DNA of 64,000 bases, taken from the NCBI RefSeq assembly GCF_023823685.1, contig NZ_JAMXBF010000008.1, positions 1-64,000 on the forward strand. The letters are read 5' to 3'. Source of the stretch: Pseudomonas subflava. GTDB lineage: Bacteria > Pseudomonadota > Gammaproteobacteria > Pseudomonadales > Pseudomonadaceae. Each line of letters starts with the position of its first letter. The stretch's first letter is position 1. The notes beneath the pieces were generated by a model. The model was not told the DNA's origin and made no database searches. It worked only from the letters and a program-made list of their open reading frames with translations. The translations under genes were made by a program, and so were the position numbers. Shown in pieces: positions 1-9,056 of the stretch.

Positions 1-20
1 CCTACAACCGTGACTCCAAC

Positions 21-1667
21 TTAGACGCCGGCAAGCAGCGGCTGGCGCAGGCCGAACACCAGGAAACGCGCCAGGTCGGCCAGCGGCAGTGGCCGGCTGA
101 TCAGGTAGCCCTGCACCTGGTCGCAACCGAACTGGCGCAGCAGGGCCAGTTGCTCGGCATCCTCCACGCCCTCGGCGACCACTTCCAGGTGCAGGTTGTG
201 CGCCAGGTTGATCATCGCCCGCACCAGCTGGCGGTTCTCGGCGCGGCCGCCCATGCCGGCGACGAAGCTCTTGTCGATCTTCAGCAGGGTGATCGGCAGG
301 TTGTTGAGGTGCACGAAGGAGGAGAAGCCGGTGCCGAAGTCGTCGAGCGAGAAGCGCACACCGAGCCGGCCGAGGGCCTGCATGGTCTGCTGCACCTGCT
401 CGCTGCGACGCATCACCGCGGTCTCGGTCAGCTCGAACTCCAGCCACTGGGCGTCCACGCCGCGCTCCTCGATCAGCCGGCCGAGGGTTTCCAGCAACTG
501 GCTGTCCTGGAACTGGCGGAACGACAGGTTGACCGCCATGTGCAGTGCCGGCAGGCCGCGGCCGCGCAGCCACTGCATGTCACGCAACGCCCGCGCGATG
601 ACCCAGTAGCCGAGCGGCACGATCAGCCCGCTCTCCTCGGCCAGCGGCACGAACTCGTCCGGGCCGAGCAGGCCACGTTCGGCATGGTTCCAGCGCACCA
701 GCGCCTCCAGGCCGAGGATCCGCCCGCTCTGCAGGCACAGGCGCGGCTGGTAGTGCAGCTCCAGCTCGTCGCGACGCAGCGCGCGGCGCAGCTCGGTTTC
801 CAGGTCCGCCTTGCTGCGCGCGCCGCGGTGGATGCGCTCGTCGTAGAGGTGGAAATTGCAGCCCTGGGCCGCCTTGGCCTGCTGCATGGCGATGTGCGCG
901 TGCCACAGCAGCGGGTCGGCGCTCTCCCCGGCACGGGCGTGGGCCAGGCCCAGGCTGCAGCCGAGCAGCAGGCTCTCGCTCTCCAGCCAGTACGGCTCGG
1001 ACAGCGCCTCGACGATGTGTTCGGCCAGGCGCTCGGCGCGCTGCGGGTCGCGGCGGGTGTCGATGAGCAGGGCGAACTCGTCGCTGCCCAGGCGGGCCAG
1101 GGCGTCGCCGGCCTCCAGCTGCGCCTTCAGGCGTGCCACCACCTGCAGGATCAGGCGGTCGCCGGCCTGATGGCCGAGGGCGTCGTTGACGTGCTTGAAG
1201 TTGTCCAGGTCGAGATGGCCGAGGGCCAGGCCGCGGCCCTGGTATTCCGCCAGCCGCGCCGCCAGCAGGGTCTGGAAGCCCTGGCGATTGGCGATGCCGG
1301 TCAGCGGGTCCTGCTCGGCCAGGCGCTGCAGGGTGCCCTGCAAACGGGCGCGCTCGCCGGCGTAGCGCAGGCAGCGGCGCAGGGTGTCGGCGGAAAGCGC
1401 ATCGCGCACCAGCCAGTCGTAGACGTCGGCCGGCACCTGCTCGGGCTCTTCGTCGAGCAGCAGCACGGTGGGCAGCGAACAGCTGCCGGGCGCCGGCTGG
1501 CACGCTGGGGTGGTCAGCAGCAGGCCATGGCCGCCGTCGTCGAACAGGCTGCTGGCGGCCTGCCAGGACGGCGCGGTGATCAGCGGAGAGGCACTGCCCA
1601 GCGCCGCCAGCCGCGCACGCAGCAAGCCCGCCCACTCAGGCTCTTCGGCCAGCAGGACCAGGCGCAT
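21..1667 (-). CDS. c-di-GMP phosphodiesterase with degenerate GGDEF and intact EAL domain
   Basis: Cytoplasmic cyclic-di-GMP signalling protein of about 548 residues. A receiver-like N-terminal part (to about residue 115) precedes a GGDEF domain whose signature has become GSDEF (near residue 194) with no RxxD inhibitory site. The EAL domain looks complete: EALVRW (near 322), NLSFRQ, DDFGTGFSS (near 442), KIDKSFV and AEGVE. This predicts phosphodiesterase activity without cyclase activity. It lies divergent from rep, the position of PA5295 (ProE) in P. aeruginosa, a known phosphodiesterase. Start: the ATG at 1667 opens conserved-looking sequence (MRLVLLAEE) but lacks a clear ribosome site; a TTG seven codons upstream (1688) has GGGGAGG four bases before it and may be the true start. 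Confidence 0.88.
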   Translation of the reverse strand: MRLVLLAEEPEWAGLLRARLAALGSASPLITAPSWQAASSLFDDGGHGLLLTTPACQPAPGSCSLPTVLLLDEEPEQVPADVYDWLVRDALSADTLRRCLRYAGERARLQGTLQRLAEQDPLTGIANRQGFQTLLAARLAEYQGRGLALGHLDLDNFKHVNDALGHQAGDRLILQVVARLKAQLEAGDALARLGSDEFALLIDTRRDPQRAERLAEHIVEALSEPYWLESESLLLGCSLGLAHARAGESADPLLWHAHIAMQQAKAAQGCNFHLYDERIHRGARSKADLETELRRALRRDELELHYQPRLCLQSGRILGLEALVRWNHAERGLLGPDEFVPLAEESGLIVPLGYWVIARALRDMQWLRGRGLPALHMAVNLSFRQFQDSQLLETLGRLIEERGVDAQWLEFELTETAVMRRSEQVQQTMQALGRLGVRFSLDDFGTGFSSFVHLNNLPITLLKIDKSFVAGMGGRAENRQLVRAMINLAHNLHLEVVAEGVEDAEQLALLRQFGCDQVQGYLISRPLPLADLARFLVFGLRQPLLAGV

Positions 1668-1983
1668 GGGTTCGACGTGCGCGGACAAATGACCTCCCCA
1701 GGTCGGAAAAGAACAGACAGACCCCGTCTGTGTGCGCCGTGTCTCGGCGTTCTCTTTCTGCCCGTCCCTGTGCAGATATCTGCGCATCCTGCGGGAAAGG
1801 CATAGCAGCGGCAACGGGCAACCGTTGGCACAAGCGTACATGATCTTTAAAAATAGTGACTTATCACACAATCCTGAAGCTTTTTATCGGGAACTCATCC
1901 CGTCGCCCCGTGGTCAGCATGGGCCCCGCAGCCGGACCCCGGCTGCTAGAATGCCGCCTCGATTTTTCTGACCGAATTCCCCC
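1668..1983. other. Divergent intergenic region between the EAL gene and rep
   Basis: About 316 bases without a convincing gene. It must hold the promoters of both flanking genes. A short perfect inverted repeat (ACAGAC at 1713-1718, GTCTGT at 1726-1731) lies in the leader of the EAL gene. An AT-rich patch around 1841-1870 stands out against the GC-rich surroundings and could hold promoter elements. Long open frames here are extensions of the EAL gene frame or antisense. Confidence 0.5.
1947..1952 (+). promoter_or_regulatory. Candidate extended -10 element of rep
   Basis: TAGAAT preceded by TGC gives an extended -10 (TGnTAGAAT) 31 bases before the rep start. No good -35 hexamer lies 17 bases upstream, as is common for extended -10 promoters. 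Inference from motif only. Confidence 0.4.
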
Positions 1984-3993
1984 ATGTCGCGACTCAATCC
2001 CCGGCAGCAAGAGGCCGTGAACTACGTCGGCGGCCCGCTGCTGGTACTGGCCGGCGCCGGCTCCGGCAAGACCAGCGTGATTACCCGCAAGATCGCCTAC
2101 CTGGTGCAGCAGTGCGGCATCCAGGCGCGCCACATTGTGGCCATGACCTTCACGAACAAGGCCGCGCGGGAGATGAAGGAACGCGTCGGCAGCCTGCTCA
2201 AGGGTGGCGAGGCCCGCGGCCTGACCGTTTCGACCTTCCACAACCTGGGCATGAACATCATCCGCAAGGAATACGCCCGCCTCGGCTACAAGCCCGGCTT
2301 CTCGATCTTCGACGATGGCGACATCAAGGCGCTGCTGACCGACATCATGCAGAAGGAATACGCCGGCGATGACGGCGTCGACGAGATCAAGAACCTGATC
2401 GACAGCTGGAAGAACGACCTGATCCTGCCCGACGAGGCCCTGGCCAACGCCCGCGGGCCCAAGGAGCAGACCGCCGCCATCGTCTACCTGCATTACCAGC
2501 GCACGCTCAAGGCGTACAACGCGGTGGACTTCAACGACCTGATCCTGCTGCCGGTGAAACTGTTCCAAGAGCACAAGGACATCCTGGAGAAGTGGCAGAA
2601 CCGCATCCGCTACCTGCTGGTGGACGAGTACCAGGACACCAACGCCAGCCAGTACCTGCTGGTGAAGCAGCTGGTCGGCATGCGCCACCAGATCACCGTG
2701 GTCGGCGACGACGACCAGTCGATCTACGCCTGGCGCGGCGCGCGGCCGGAAAACCTGATGCTGCTCAAAGAGGACTATCCCTCGCTGAAGGTGGTGATGC
2801 TGGAGCAGAACTACCGCTCCACCAGCCGCATCCTCAAATGCGCCAACGTGCTGATCGCCAACAACCCGCACGCTTTCGAGAAGCAGCTGTGGTCGGAGAT
2901 GGGCAACGGCGACCCGATCCGGGTGATCCGCACGCGCAACGAGGAGGCCGAGTGCGAGCGGGTGGCGCTGGAGATCCTCACCGAGCACCTGCGCACCGAG
3001 CGCCCGTACAGCGACTTCGCCATCCTCTACCGCGGCAACTACCAGGCCAAGCTGATGGAGCTGAAGCTGCAGCACCACCAGATCCCCTATCGCCTGTCCG
3101 GCGGTACCAGCTTCTTCGCCCGCCAGGAGGTGAAGGACCTGATGAGCTACTTCCGCCTGCTGGTGAACCCGGACGACGACAACGCCTACCTGCGGGTGAT
3201 CAACGTGCCGCGCCGGGAGATCGGTTCCGCCACCCTGGAGAAGCTCGGCAACTACGCCAGCGAGCGCAAGATCAGCATGTACGCCGCCAGCGACGAGCTG
3301 GGCCTGGCCGAGCATCTGGACAGCCGCTACACCGAGCGCCTGTCGCGCTTCAAGCGCTACATGGACAAGATCCGCGAGCTGTGCGCCGGCAACGACCCGA
3401 TCGGCGCCATCCGCAGCATGGTGATGGACATCGACTACGAGAACTGGCTGCGCCAGAACGCCTCCAGCGACAAGGTCGCCGAGGCGCGCATGGGAAACGT
3501 CTGGTTCCTCGTCGAGGCGCTGAAGAACACCCTGGACAAGGACGAAGACGGCGACATGACCGTCGAGGACGCGATCGGCAAGCTGGTGCTGCGCGACATG
3601 CTGGAGCGCCAGCAGGAAGAGGAAGAAGGCGCCGAGGGCGTGCAGATGATGACCATGCACGCCTCCAAGGGCCTGGAATTCCCCTCGGTGTACATCATCG
3701 GCTTCGAGGAAGAGATCCTCCCGCACCGCTCCAGCATCGAGGCCGACACCATCGAGGAAGAACGCCGCCTGGCCTATGTCGGCATCACCCGGGCCAAGCG
3801 CAACCTGGCGCTGACTTACGCCAGCAAACGCAAGCAGTACGGCGAGATCATCGACTGCTCGCCGAGCCGCTTCCTCGACGAGCTACCTCAGGAGGACCTA
3901 GTCTGGGAAGGCCAGGAAGACGCCCCGGCCGAAGTGAAGAGCGCCCGCGGCAACGACGCCCTGGCCAATATGCGGGCAATGCTCAAGCGCTGA
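1984..3993 (+). CDS. rep: ATP-dependent DNA helicase Rep
   Basis: Superfamily 1A 3'-to-5' DNA helicase that moves on single-stranded DNA and helps replication forks pass protein roadblocks. 669 residues, normal for Rep. Visible motifs: Walker A GAGSGKTS (residues 24-31), motif Ia TFTNKAA, Walker B LVDEYQDT (near 211), motif III QSIYAWRGA (near 245), motif IV EQNYRS, motif V MTMHASKGLEF (near 557) and motif VI VGITRAKR. The C-terminus is short and lacks the longer tail of UvrD; position next to the PA5295-like gene also matches PA5296 (rep). Start ATG follows the intergenic region directly. A tandem-repeat array begins 18 bases after the stop. Confidence 0.95.
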   Translation: MSRLNPRQQEAVNYVGGPLLVLAGAGSGKTSVITRKIAYLVQQCGIQARHIVAMTFTNKAAREMKERVGSLLKGGEARGLTVSTFHNLGMNIIRKEYARLGYKPGFSIFDDGDIKALLTDIMQKEYAGDDGVDEIKNLIDSWKNDLILPDEALANARGPKEQTAAIVYLHYQRTLKAYNAVDFNDLILLPVKLFQEHKDILEKWQNRIRYLLVDEYQDTNASQYLLVKQLVGMRHQITVVGDDDQSIYAWRGARPENLMLLKEDYPSLKVVMLEQNYRSTSRILKCANVLIANNPHAFEKQLWSEMGNGDPIRVIRTRNEEAECERVALEILTEHLRTERPYSDFAILYRGNYQAKLMELKLQHHQIPYRLSGGTSFFARQEVKDLMSYFRLLVNPDDDNAYLRVINVPRREIGSATLEKLGNYASERKISMYAASDELGLAEHLDSRYTERLSRFKRYMDKIRELCAGNDPIGAIRSMVMDIDYENWLRQNASSDKVAEARMGNVWFLVEALKNTLDKDEDGDMTVEDAIGKLVLRDMLERQQEEEEGAEGVQMMTMHASKGLEFPSVYIIGFEEEILPHRSSIEADTIEEERRLAYVGITRAKRNLALTYASKRKQYGEIIDCSPSRFLDELPQEDLVWEGQEDAPAEVKSARGNDALANMRAMLKR

Positions 3994-4010
3994 CCGGGAC
4001 CATTGCCAGG

Positions 4011-4402
4011 TGCGCGATGCGCACCTTGGCGTCGTCGGGAACCATGCGGTGCGCGTAGCGCACCCTACGTCCGCATCCCCACTCCCATACCCTCCGTAAG
4101 CACCGATGGCATTGGAGGACACGACTTGCGTAGGGTGCGCCATGCGCGCCATTGGCCTCGGCGGGACATGCGGTGCGCGCGGCGAACCCTACGTCCACAT
4201 CTTCACGCCCATACCTTCCGTACGCACCGATGGCGTTGGAGGGACACGACTTGCGCAGGGTGCGCCATGCGCACCATGGGCCTCGGCGGGATGCGGTGCG
4301 CACAGCGCACCCTACGTCCGCATCTTCACGCCCATACCGTCCGTACGCACCGATGGCATTGAAGGACGCGGCTTGCGCAGGGTGCGCCATGCGCACCGAT
4401 AG
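4011..4402. repeat. Tandem array of about three ~123-base units with internal inverted repeats
   Basis: Three units begin at 4044, 4168 and 4291 (periods 124 and 123 bases), each opening with ATGCGGTGCGC; a partial unit end precedes the first. Within unit 1, GCGCACCCTACG (4058-4069) and its exact complement CGTAGGGTGCGC (4129-4140) form an inverted pair; the other units repeat this with a few substitutions. The array fills the convergent gap between rep and the acetyl-CoA hydrolase gene. Short GGTGCGC-type fragments recur near 12851, 16678 and 57330, so this looks like a dispersed palindromic family. Frames open through the array are by-products of its composition. Confidence 0.85.
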
Positions 4403-4423
4403 CCTTTACGGCCCGCGAGGCGG

Positions 4424-6538
4424 TTAACCCGCCGCGGTCGCCTTGAGGCCGGCCAGCAGGAGTTTCTGGTAGAGCTGCTCGCGCAATCCCTCGGGGCGCT
4501 CCAGGCCCATGCGCTGCAGGTGCGCCGCATAGTCGGCGGCGTCCGGCAGGTCGAACAGCGCGGCCACGCCCAGCTCGAATATCTCGCTGAGCCTGAGCTT
4601 GCTCTTCAGCCACTGCAGCGCACGCAGCAGGTCCTGCTCCTCGGCGCTGAAGTCGCAGCCCAGCGGGTATTCGGCGAACAGCTCGGGAAACTCGATGCGC
4701 AGCGCCAGTAGGCGCTCCGGCGTGTTGCGCCGGTATTCGGCGGCCAGCTCGAAATCCTCCGCCAGCTTGCCGGCCTGCTTGGCGGCGGTGATGAGTTCGT
4801 CCTGGAAGCGCGAATCGGCGATGCGCAGCAGCGCCTCGATCACCTCGGCATCGCTACGGCCCCGCAGGTCGGCGATGCCGTACTCGGTCACCACGATGTC
4901 GCGCAGGTGCCGCGGAATGGTGGCGTGGCGGTAATCCCAGCGGATGTTCGAGCTTACCTCGCCGCCGTCCTCGCGCCAGCTGCGCAGCATCAGGATGGAT
5001 CGGCCGCCCTCCAGCTCGTGAGCCTGGGCGACGAAGTCGTATTGCCCGCCGACCCCGCTGAGCACGCGGCCGTCCTCCAGCTGGTCGGCAGCGCTGGCAC
5101 CGAGCAACGTCACCACGAAGCAGCTGTTGACGAAGCGCGCGTCGCGGCGCTGCAGGCGCTTGAGCGGCTCGTCGCCGTACAGCCGGTTGATGCGGCTGAT
5201 GGCGGTCATGCCGATGCGCCGGCGCAGGTCGTCACTCAGCTCGCGCAGGCGCTGATAGAACGCCTGCGGACCGAGGAAGAAGCCGCCGTGCACCAGCACC
5301 GCGCCATGCGCCTCGCCCAGATAGGGCGCCAGCGCGGCGAAGGTGGCCGGATCGGACAGGTCGGCGGGCAGCCGGCCCCCGTCCGGCAGCAGCAATTGCT
5401 GGTCGTCCAGACGCAGTTCGGCGGCGAGCAGGCCCTGGCGCTGCAGCCGGACGAAGCTGCGCGCATCGAGCGCGGCGAGGCCGATGCCGGTCAGGCGCCC
5501 GCGCTCGTCCAGCCCGCCGCATTCGGCCAGCCGCTGCAGCTCCGCATCCGGGTAGGCCGCGCGGCGGATCACCCCGGCCTCGAGCAGGGCCAGCAGGCCA
5601 TGCATGAACATCTCGCTGCAGCCGTAGAGCCCACGGGCGAAGGGTTCCTGGCCGCCCTCGCGCTCGATAAGCGCGCCCCAGCGCTGGGGAATGTCCATGG
5701 CGTACAGCAGGCTGCGATAGCGCGCGTTGTCCCGTTGCCGCGCCAGCAGCGCCGCCACCGCGGCGTCGGCCATGGCGCCGATGCCAAGCTGCAGGGTGCC
5801 GCCGTCGCGCACCAGCGCGCTGACGTGCAGGCCGATGGCATGGTCCTGCAGGCTCACCGGCAGGTTGGGCGTGGAAAACAGGGTGTGGCGCTCGACCGGC
5901 TCCAGCAGCAGATCGAACTCGCCCACCGGCAGTTCGGCATCGCCGCCCATGTACGGCAGCTCGGCGTGGGGCTGGGCGATGCACAGGATGGTCTCGCCGG
6001 CGCGGCGGCGCTCGCGCAGGCCGGGCAGCAGGTCGAGGGTGATGTCGGGGTTGCAGCTCAGGCTGACATGCCCCGGGCGCCGCGGGTCCAGCGCCACCAG
6101 CTGGGCGATGACGTTGATGCCCTTGCGCTGCAGGTCGCGGGCGACGTGGCTGTAGTTCAGGCTGATGTAGCTCTGCTGGGCCAGGGGGTTGCCCAGCTGG
6201 CTGGCCGGCTGCAGATAGAACTCCTCGATGCGCACGTTGGCCGGTAGGTCGCCGCAGCGCAGGTCGGAGAGATAGTCGAGTTCGACATGGTCGCCGTAGA
6301 CCCGGCGCAGGAAGGGGCCGCTGAAGCGCTGCTCCAGCTCGCTGCGTGGCTGCGGGCGGGCCAGCGACAGCGCCGTGTAGATGATCAGTTGGCGCTGCGG
6401 CAGCGCCTTGATCCGCTGGTACAGCGCATTGGCGAACCGGTTGGGCTTGCCCAGCCCGAGCGGCAGGCCAAGGCGGATCGGCCCGTCGATACGTGCCAGC
6501 ACTTCATCAACGGCCTGTTCCAGCGTACGACTCGGCAC
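4424..6538 (-). CDS. Acetyl-CoA hydrolase/transferase family protein
   Basis: 704 residues, member of the family of acetyl-CoA hydrolases and CoA transferases, which move or release CoA from acyl-CoA. The C-terminal half carries the family hallmark VTEYGIADLRG (near residue 553) and an NSCFVV...VGGQYDF segment typical of the C-terminal catalytic domain. The N-terminal half has the glycine-rich LGLPLGLGKPN start and SLNYSHV. It is longer than the roughly 500-residue classical enzymes. GTG start at 6538 is supported by GAGGAGG seven bases upstream. It stands alone between the repeat array and cytochrome c5. The exact acyl substrate cannot be read from the sequence. Confidence 0.8.
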   Translation of the reverse strand: MPSRTLEQAVDEVLARIDGPIRLGLPLGLGKPNRFANALYQRIKALPQRQLIIYTALSLARPQPRSELEQRFSGPFLRRVYGDHVELDYLSDLRCGDLPANVRIEEFYLQPASQLGNPLAQQSYISLNYSHVARDLQRKGINVIAQLVALDPRRPGHVSLSCNPDITLDLLPGLRERRRAGETILCIAQPHAELPYMGGDAELPVGEFDLLLEPVERHTLFSTPNLPVSLQDHAIGLHVSALVRDGGTLQLGIGAMADAAVAALLARQRDNARYRSLLYAMDIPQRWGALIEREGGQEPFARGLYGCSEMFMHGLLALLEAGVIRRAAYPDAELQRLAECGGLDERGRLTGIGLAALDARSFVRLQRQGLLAAELRLDDQQLLLPDGGRLPADLSDPATFAALAPYLGEAHGAVLVHGGFFLGPQAFYQRLRELSDDLRRRIGMTAISRINRLYGDEPLKRLQRRDARFVNSCFVVTLLGASAADQLEDGRVLSGVGGQYDFVAQAHELEGGRSILMLRSWREDGGEVSSNIRWDYRHATIPRHLRDIVVTEYGIADLRGRSDAEVIEALLRIADSRFQDELITAAKQAGKLAEDFELAAEYRRNTPERLLALRIEFPELFAEYPLGCDFSAEEQDLLRALQWLKSKLRLSEIFELGVAALFDLPDAADYAAHLQRMGLERPEGLREQLYQKLLLAGLKATAAG

Positions 6539-6608
6539 CCGGCTTCCTCCTCAATTGACGTCGGAGGTTGGACCGTCCCGCTGCGGTTTTGCTCAGGCGA
6601 AAACGACA

Positions 6609-6630
6609 AGGCCGCCCGGAGGCGGCCTTG
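6609..6630 (-). terminator. Intrinsic terminator of the cytochrome c5 gene
   Basis: Perfect nine-base stem (AAGGCCGCC at 6609-6617 and GGCGGCCTT at 6622-6630) followed on the minus strand by a short T-containing stretch (TTGTCGTTTT). It lies 24 bases after the cytochrome gene stop. Confidence 0.75.
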
Positions 6631-6653
6631 CGGTCATCGAGAGACGGCGGCGA

Positions 6654-7076
6654 TCAGAGGCCGGACATCTTCTTGATGGCGCCCATCAGCTCTTCGTCCG
6701 AGCAGGTGGCGCAAGTGCCTTTCGGCGGCATGGCGTTGATGCCCGAGATGGCCTTGGCCAGCAGGCCGTCGAGACCACCTTCCTTGTCGGCACGGGCCTG
6801 CCAGGCGGCAGTGTCGCCAGCCTTCGGCGCGCCCAGCACGCCGGCGTTGTGGCAGGCGCCGCAGTGGGCGGCGATCACGTCGTCCGGCGACTTGGCGCCG
6901 CCACTGGCAGCGACGGCGACGGCGCCGACGCCCTTGCATTCTTCACCCTGGATACAGACCTCGCCGACCGGCTTGATGCGCTCGGCGATCTCGTCGTTGG
7001 TCGCAGCCTGAGCGCTCACAGCCCACAGGGCCAATACGGCAGCCTGGGCCGCCAGCAGCTTCTTGATCAGGTTCAC
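6654..7076 (-). CDS. cycB: Cytochrome c5, periplasmic
   Basis: 140 residues with a Sec signal peptide (KK then a hydrophobic stretch; likely cleavage after SAQA at residue 24). One c-type haem site CGACH (residues 72-76), a methionine ligand in INAMPPKG (Met115) and the extra cysteine pair CATC (122 and 125) that forms a disulfide in cytochrome c5. It would carry electrons in the periplasm between respiratory complexes and oxidases. A second pair, CIQGEEC (41 and 47), precedes the haem site. Single-gene unit: own promoter candidate and own terminator. Matches PA5300 in position. Confidence 0.9.
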   Translation of the reverse strand: MNLIKKLLAAQAAVLALWAVSAQAATNDEIAERIKPVGEVCIQGEECKGVGAVAVAASGGAKSPDDVIAAHCGACHNAGVLGAPKAGDTAAWQARADKEGGLDGLLAKAISGINAMPPKGTCATCSDEELMGAIKKMSGL

Positions 7077-7132
7077 GGTACACCCTCATTGTGGCTAGTC
7101 ACGCCCGCGGCCACGGTTTCGCGGGCGGGCGC

Positions 7133-7161
7133 AGTATAACGGTTAGACCCGCTGGCCGGAA
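7133..7161 (-). promoter_or_regulatory. Candidate promoter of cycB
   Basis: On the minus strand TTCCGG (7161-7156) and TATACT (7138-7133) are separated by 17 bases, a fair sigma-70 pair, with the start codon about 57 bases downstream. The rest of the 7077-7294 gap holds a perfect eight-base inverted repeat (TGGCGGCT 7257-7264, AGCCGCCA 7273-7280) just past the pauR stop. Confidence 0.5.
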
Positions 7162-7294
7162 CAACCCAACTTGTCGCAGGGGCATTGGACCTTCGGGCCG
7201 GGTCGAACGTCCCGGTTGTCGCCTCGCGGCGCAGCACACGGGATCTCGAGGACACCTGGCGGCTTGCGAATTAGCCGCCACTTACCCGCTTTTT

Positions 7295-7843
7295 TTAGAA
7301 ATTCGCCGGCGTTGTTGCGCTGATCAGCCGGGCCGGACCCTCGAACGGGTTGCGGAAGCGGTGCGGCTTGGTGCTGTCGAAGTAGTAGCTGTCGCCCGGT
7401 TCGAGGACGAACACCTCGTTGCCCACGGTCAGCTCCAGCCGTCCCTCCACCAGCATGCCGGCCTCTTCGCCGTCGTGGTTGAGCATTTCCTCGCCGGTGT
7501 CGGTGCCCGGCGGGTAGGTCTCGTCGAGGAAGGTGATGGTGCGGTTGGGATGCGCCTTGCCGATCAGTTTCATCGTCACGGCGCCGCTGGAGAGGTCGGT
7601 CAGTTCGTCGGCCCGGTAGACCACCTGGGTCTGGTTGTCCTGTTCCAGGTCGAGGGAGAAGAACTCCACCAGCGACATGGGGATCCCGCCGAGCACCTTC
7701 TTCAACGAGCTGATCGAGGGGCTCACGCTGTTCTTCTCGATCATCGAAATGGTGCTGTTGGTGACGCCCGCACGCTTGGCGAGTTCACGCTGGGAAAGGC
7801 CTTTGAGTTTGCGGATAGATTGCAGTCGAACACCGACGTCCAA
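7295..7843 (-). CDS. pauR: Polyamine-responsive repressor PauR (XRE-cupin family)
   Basis: 182 residues: an XRE-type helix-turn-helix (about 5-60; SQRELAKRAGVTNSTISMIE) followed by a cupin ligand domain (about 105-180). Same architecture as E. coli PuuR and P. aeruginosa PauR, which repress polyamine catabolic genes and are released by putrescine or related amines. The start is a TTG at 7843: AAGGAGGA lies eight bases upstream and the resulting length equals that of PauR; an ATG eight codons further out has no such site. It sits next to dadX and is likely autoregulated through the palindrome at 7898-7915. Confidence 0.9.
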   Translation of the reverse strand: MDVGVRLQSIRKLKGLSQRELAKRAGVTNSTISMIEKNSVSPSISSLKKVLGGIPMSLVEFFSLDLEQDNQTQVVYRADELTDLSSGAVTMKLIGKAHPNRTITFLDETYPPGTDTGEEMLNHDGEEAGMLVEGRLELTVGNEVFVLEPGDSYYFDSTKPHRFRNPFEGPARLISATTPANF

Positions 7844-7897
7844 TGCGGGGGTCCTCCTTGGGAGCAAGGCATTTGGGTGGCGGTATCATGCGGCCAG

Positions 7898-7915
7898 TGT
7901 TCAGTATTTACAACA
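7898..7915. promoter_or_regulatory. Candidate PauR operator at the pauR promoter
   Basis: TGTTCAGTATTTACAACA is an imperfect palindrome of the form TGTT-N10-AACA, about 55 bases before the pauR TTG. On the minus strand it overlaps a possible -35 (TTGTAA) 17 bases from CATGAT. Its left side resembles the known E. coli PuuR site (TGTTCATTATATTTT in this orientation), and a second copy lies at 19646-19663. Assignment to PauR is inference. Confidence 0.5.
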
Positions 7916-7946
7916 CGGCAGATGCAATTGCCCCGTGGGGCGGCGG

Positions 7947-9035
7947 CTAGGCCCCGGAATAGAGCCTCGGCACGCGTTTGACATTGCAGAACAGCTGGTA
8001 CGGGATGCTGCCGCACCCGTAGGCCACGGCACTGGCGGAGACGTTGCGCCCCCACAGCTCGACCCGGCTGCCGAGGCCGGCACCCGGCAGATCGGTGAGG
8101 TCGACGGTGAGCATGTCCATGGATACCCGGCCGATCAGCCGGCTGGCGTGGCCATCGACCATTACCGGTGTGCCAGTTTCGGCGTGGCGCGGATAGCCGT
8201 CGGCATAGCCCATCGCGACCACGCCGACGCGGGTCGGTCGTTCGGCGACGAAGCGCGCGCCATAGCCCACCGGCTCGCCGGCCGGCAGCTCGCGCACGCT
8301 GATGATCTTCGACTCCAGCGTCATCACCGGGCGCAGGCGTGCGGCCTGCTCCTGGTCCTGCTCGAAGGGCGTGGCGCCGTAGAGCATGATGCCGGGGCGC
8401 ACCCAGTCACTGGCCTGCTGGTCTTTGAATAGTCCCGGCCAGCCGAGGATCGCCGGCGAGTTGCGCAGGCTGACTTCCGCCTGCAGGTCGCCGCGCGCCT
8501 CGTTGAACAGTGCCAGCTGCTCGGCGCTGCGCGGGCTGTCCGGCTCATCGGCGCGAGAGAAGTGGCTCATCAGCACGACCCGGTCGACCTTGCCGCTGGC
8601 CAGCAGGCGGGCATGGGCGTCGCGGTACTCGGCCGGGTGCAGGCCCACCCGGTGCATGCCCGAATCGACCTTCAGCCATACCCGCAGCGGCCGACCCAGG
8701 CGCGCTCGCTCAATGGCCTCGACCTGCCAGGCGTCACGCACCACGCACCACAGCTGGTGCTGGTCGATCAGGCTCAGCTCGCTCTCTTCGAAGAAACCCT
8801 CGAGCAGCAGAATCGGCTGGCGGATGCCGGCGTAGCGCAGCTCCAGCGCCTCTTCGATACACGCCACGGCGAAGCCGTCGGCCTCCGCCGCCAGCGCCTG
8901 GGCGCAGCGCGTGGCGCCGTGGCCGTAGGCATCGGCCTTGATCACCGCCAAGGCTTTCGCGCCGCTGATCTCGCGGGCGAGGCGGTAGTTGTGGCGCAGG
9001 GCTTCGAGGTCGATCAGGGCACGGGCGGGACGCAT
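7947..9035 (-). CDS. dadX: Alanine racemase, catabolic
   Basis: 362 residues, PLP-dependent fold-type III racemase interconverting L- and D-alanine. The PLP lysine is Lys33 in [11 protein letters not shown]; the C-terminal domain shows VGYGARF with the catalytic tyrosine, and GYADGYPR. Located downstream of dadA and a RidA gene, the arrangement of the dad catabolic locus, so it feeds D-alanine to DadA rather than serving only wall synthesis. The ribosome site is weak (GAAAGTAG), and an intrinsic terminator lies just upstream (9057-9083). Confidence 0.93.
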   Translation of the reverse strand: MRPARALIDLEALRHNYRLAREISGAKALAVIKADAYGHGATRCAQALAAEADGFAVACIEEALELRYAGIRQPILLLEGFFEESELSLIDQHQLWCVVRDAWQVEAIERARLGRPLRVWLKVDSGMHRVGLHPAEYRDAHARLLASGKVDRVVLMSHFSRADEPDSPRSAEQLALFNEARGDLQAEVSLRNSPAILGWPGLFKDQQASDWVRPGIMLYGATPFEQDQEQAARLRPVMTLESKIISVRELPAGEPVGYGARFVAERPTRVGVVAMGYADGYPRHAETGTPVMVDGHASRLIGRVSMDMLTVDLTDLPGAGLGSRVELWGRNVSASAVAYGCGSIPYQLFCNVKRVPRLYSGA

Positions 9036-9056
9036 GACGGCTACTTTCGTTCGGTT

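Noticed and set aside
150-1805. 551-codon plus-strand open frame
   Set aside because: Antisense to the EAL gene, which has clear catalytic motifs; composition is repetitive.
1864-3726. 620-codon minus-strand open frame
   Set aside because: Antisense to rep; Val/His/Leu/Asp-rich with no recognisable domain.
4011-4402. CRISPR array
   Set aside because: The period is about 123 bases and whole units are similar; there are no short repeats with unique spacers and no cas genes.
4003-4427. Several short open frames in the repeat array
   Set aside because: They translate the repeats in several frames on both strands and have no ribosome sites.
7844-7867. ATG start for pauR at 7867
   Set aside because: The TTG at 7843 has a strong ribosome site and gives the known PauR length.
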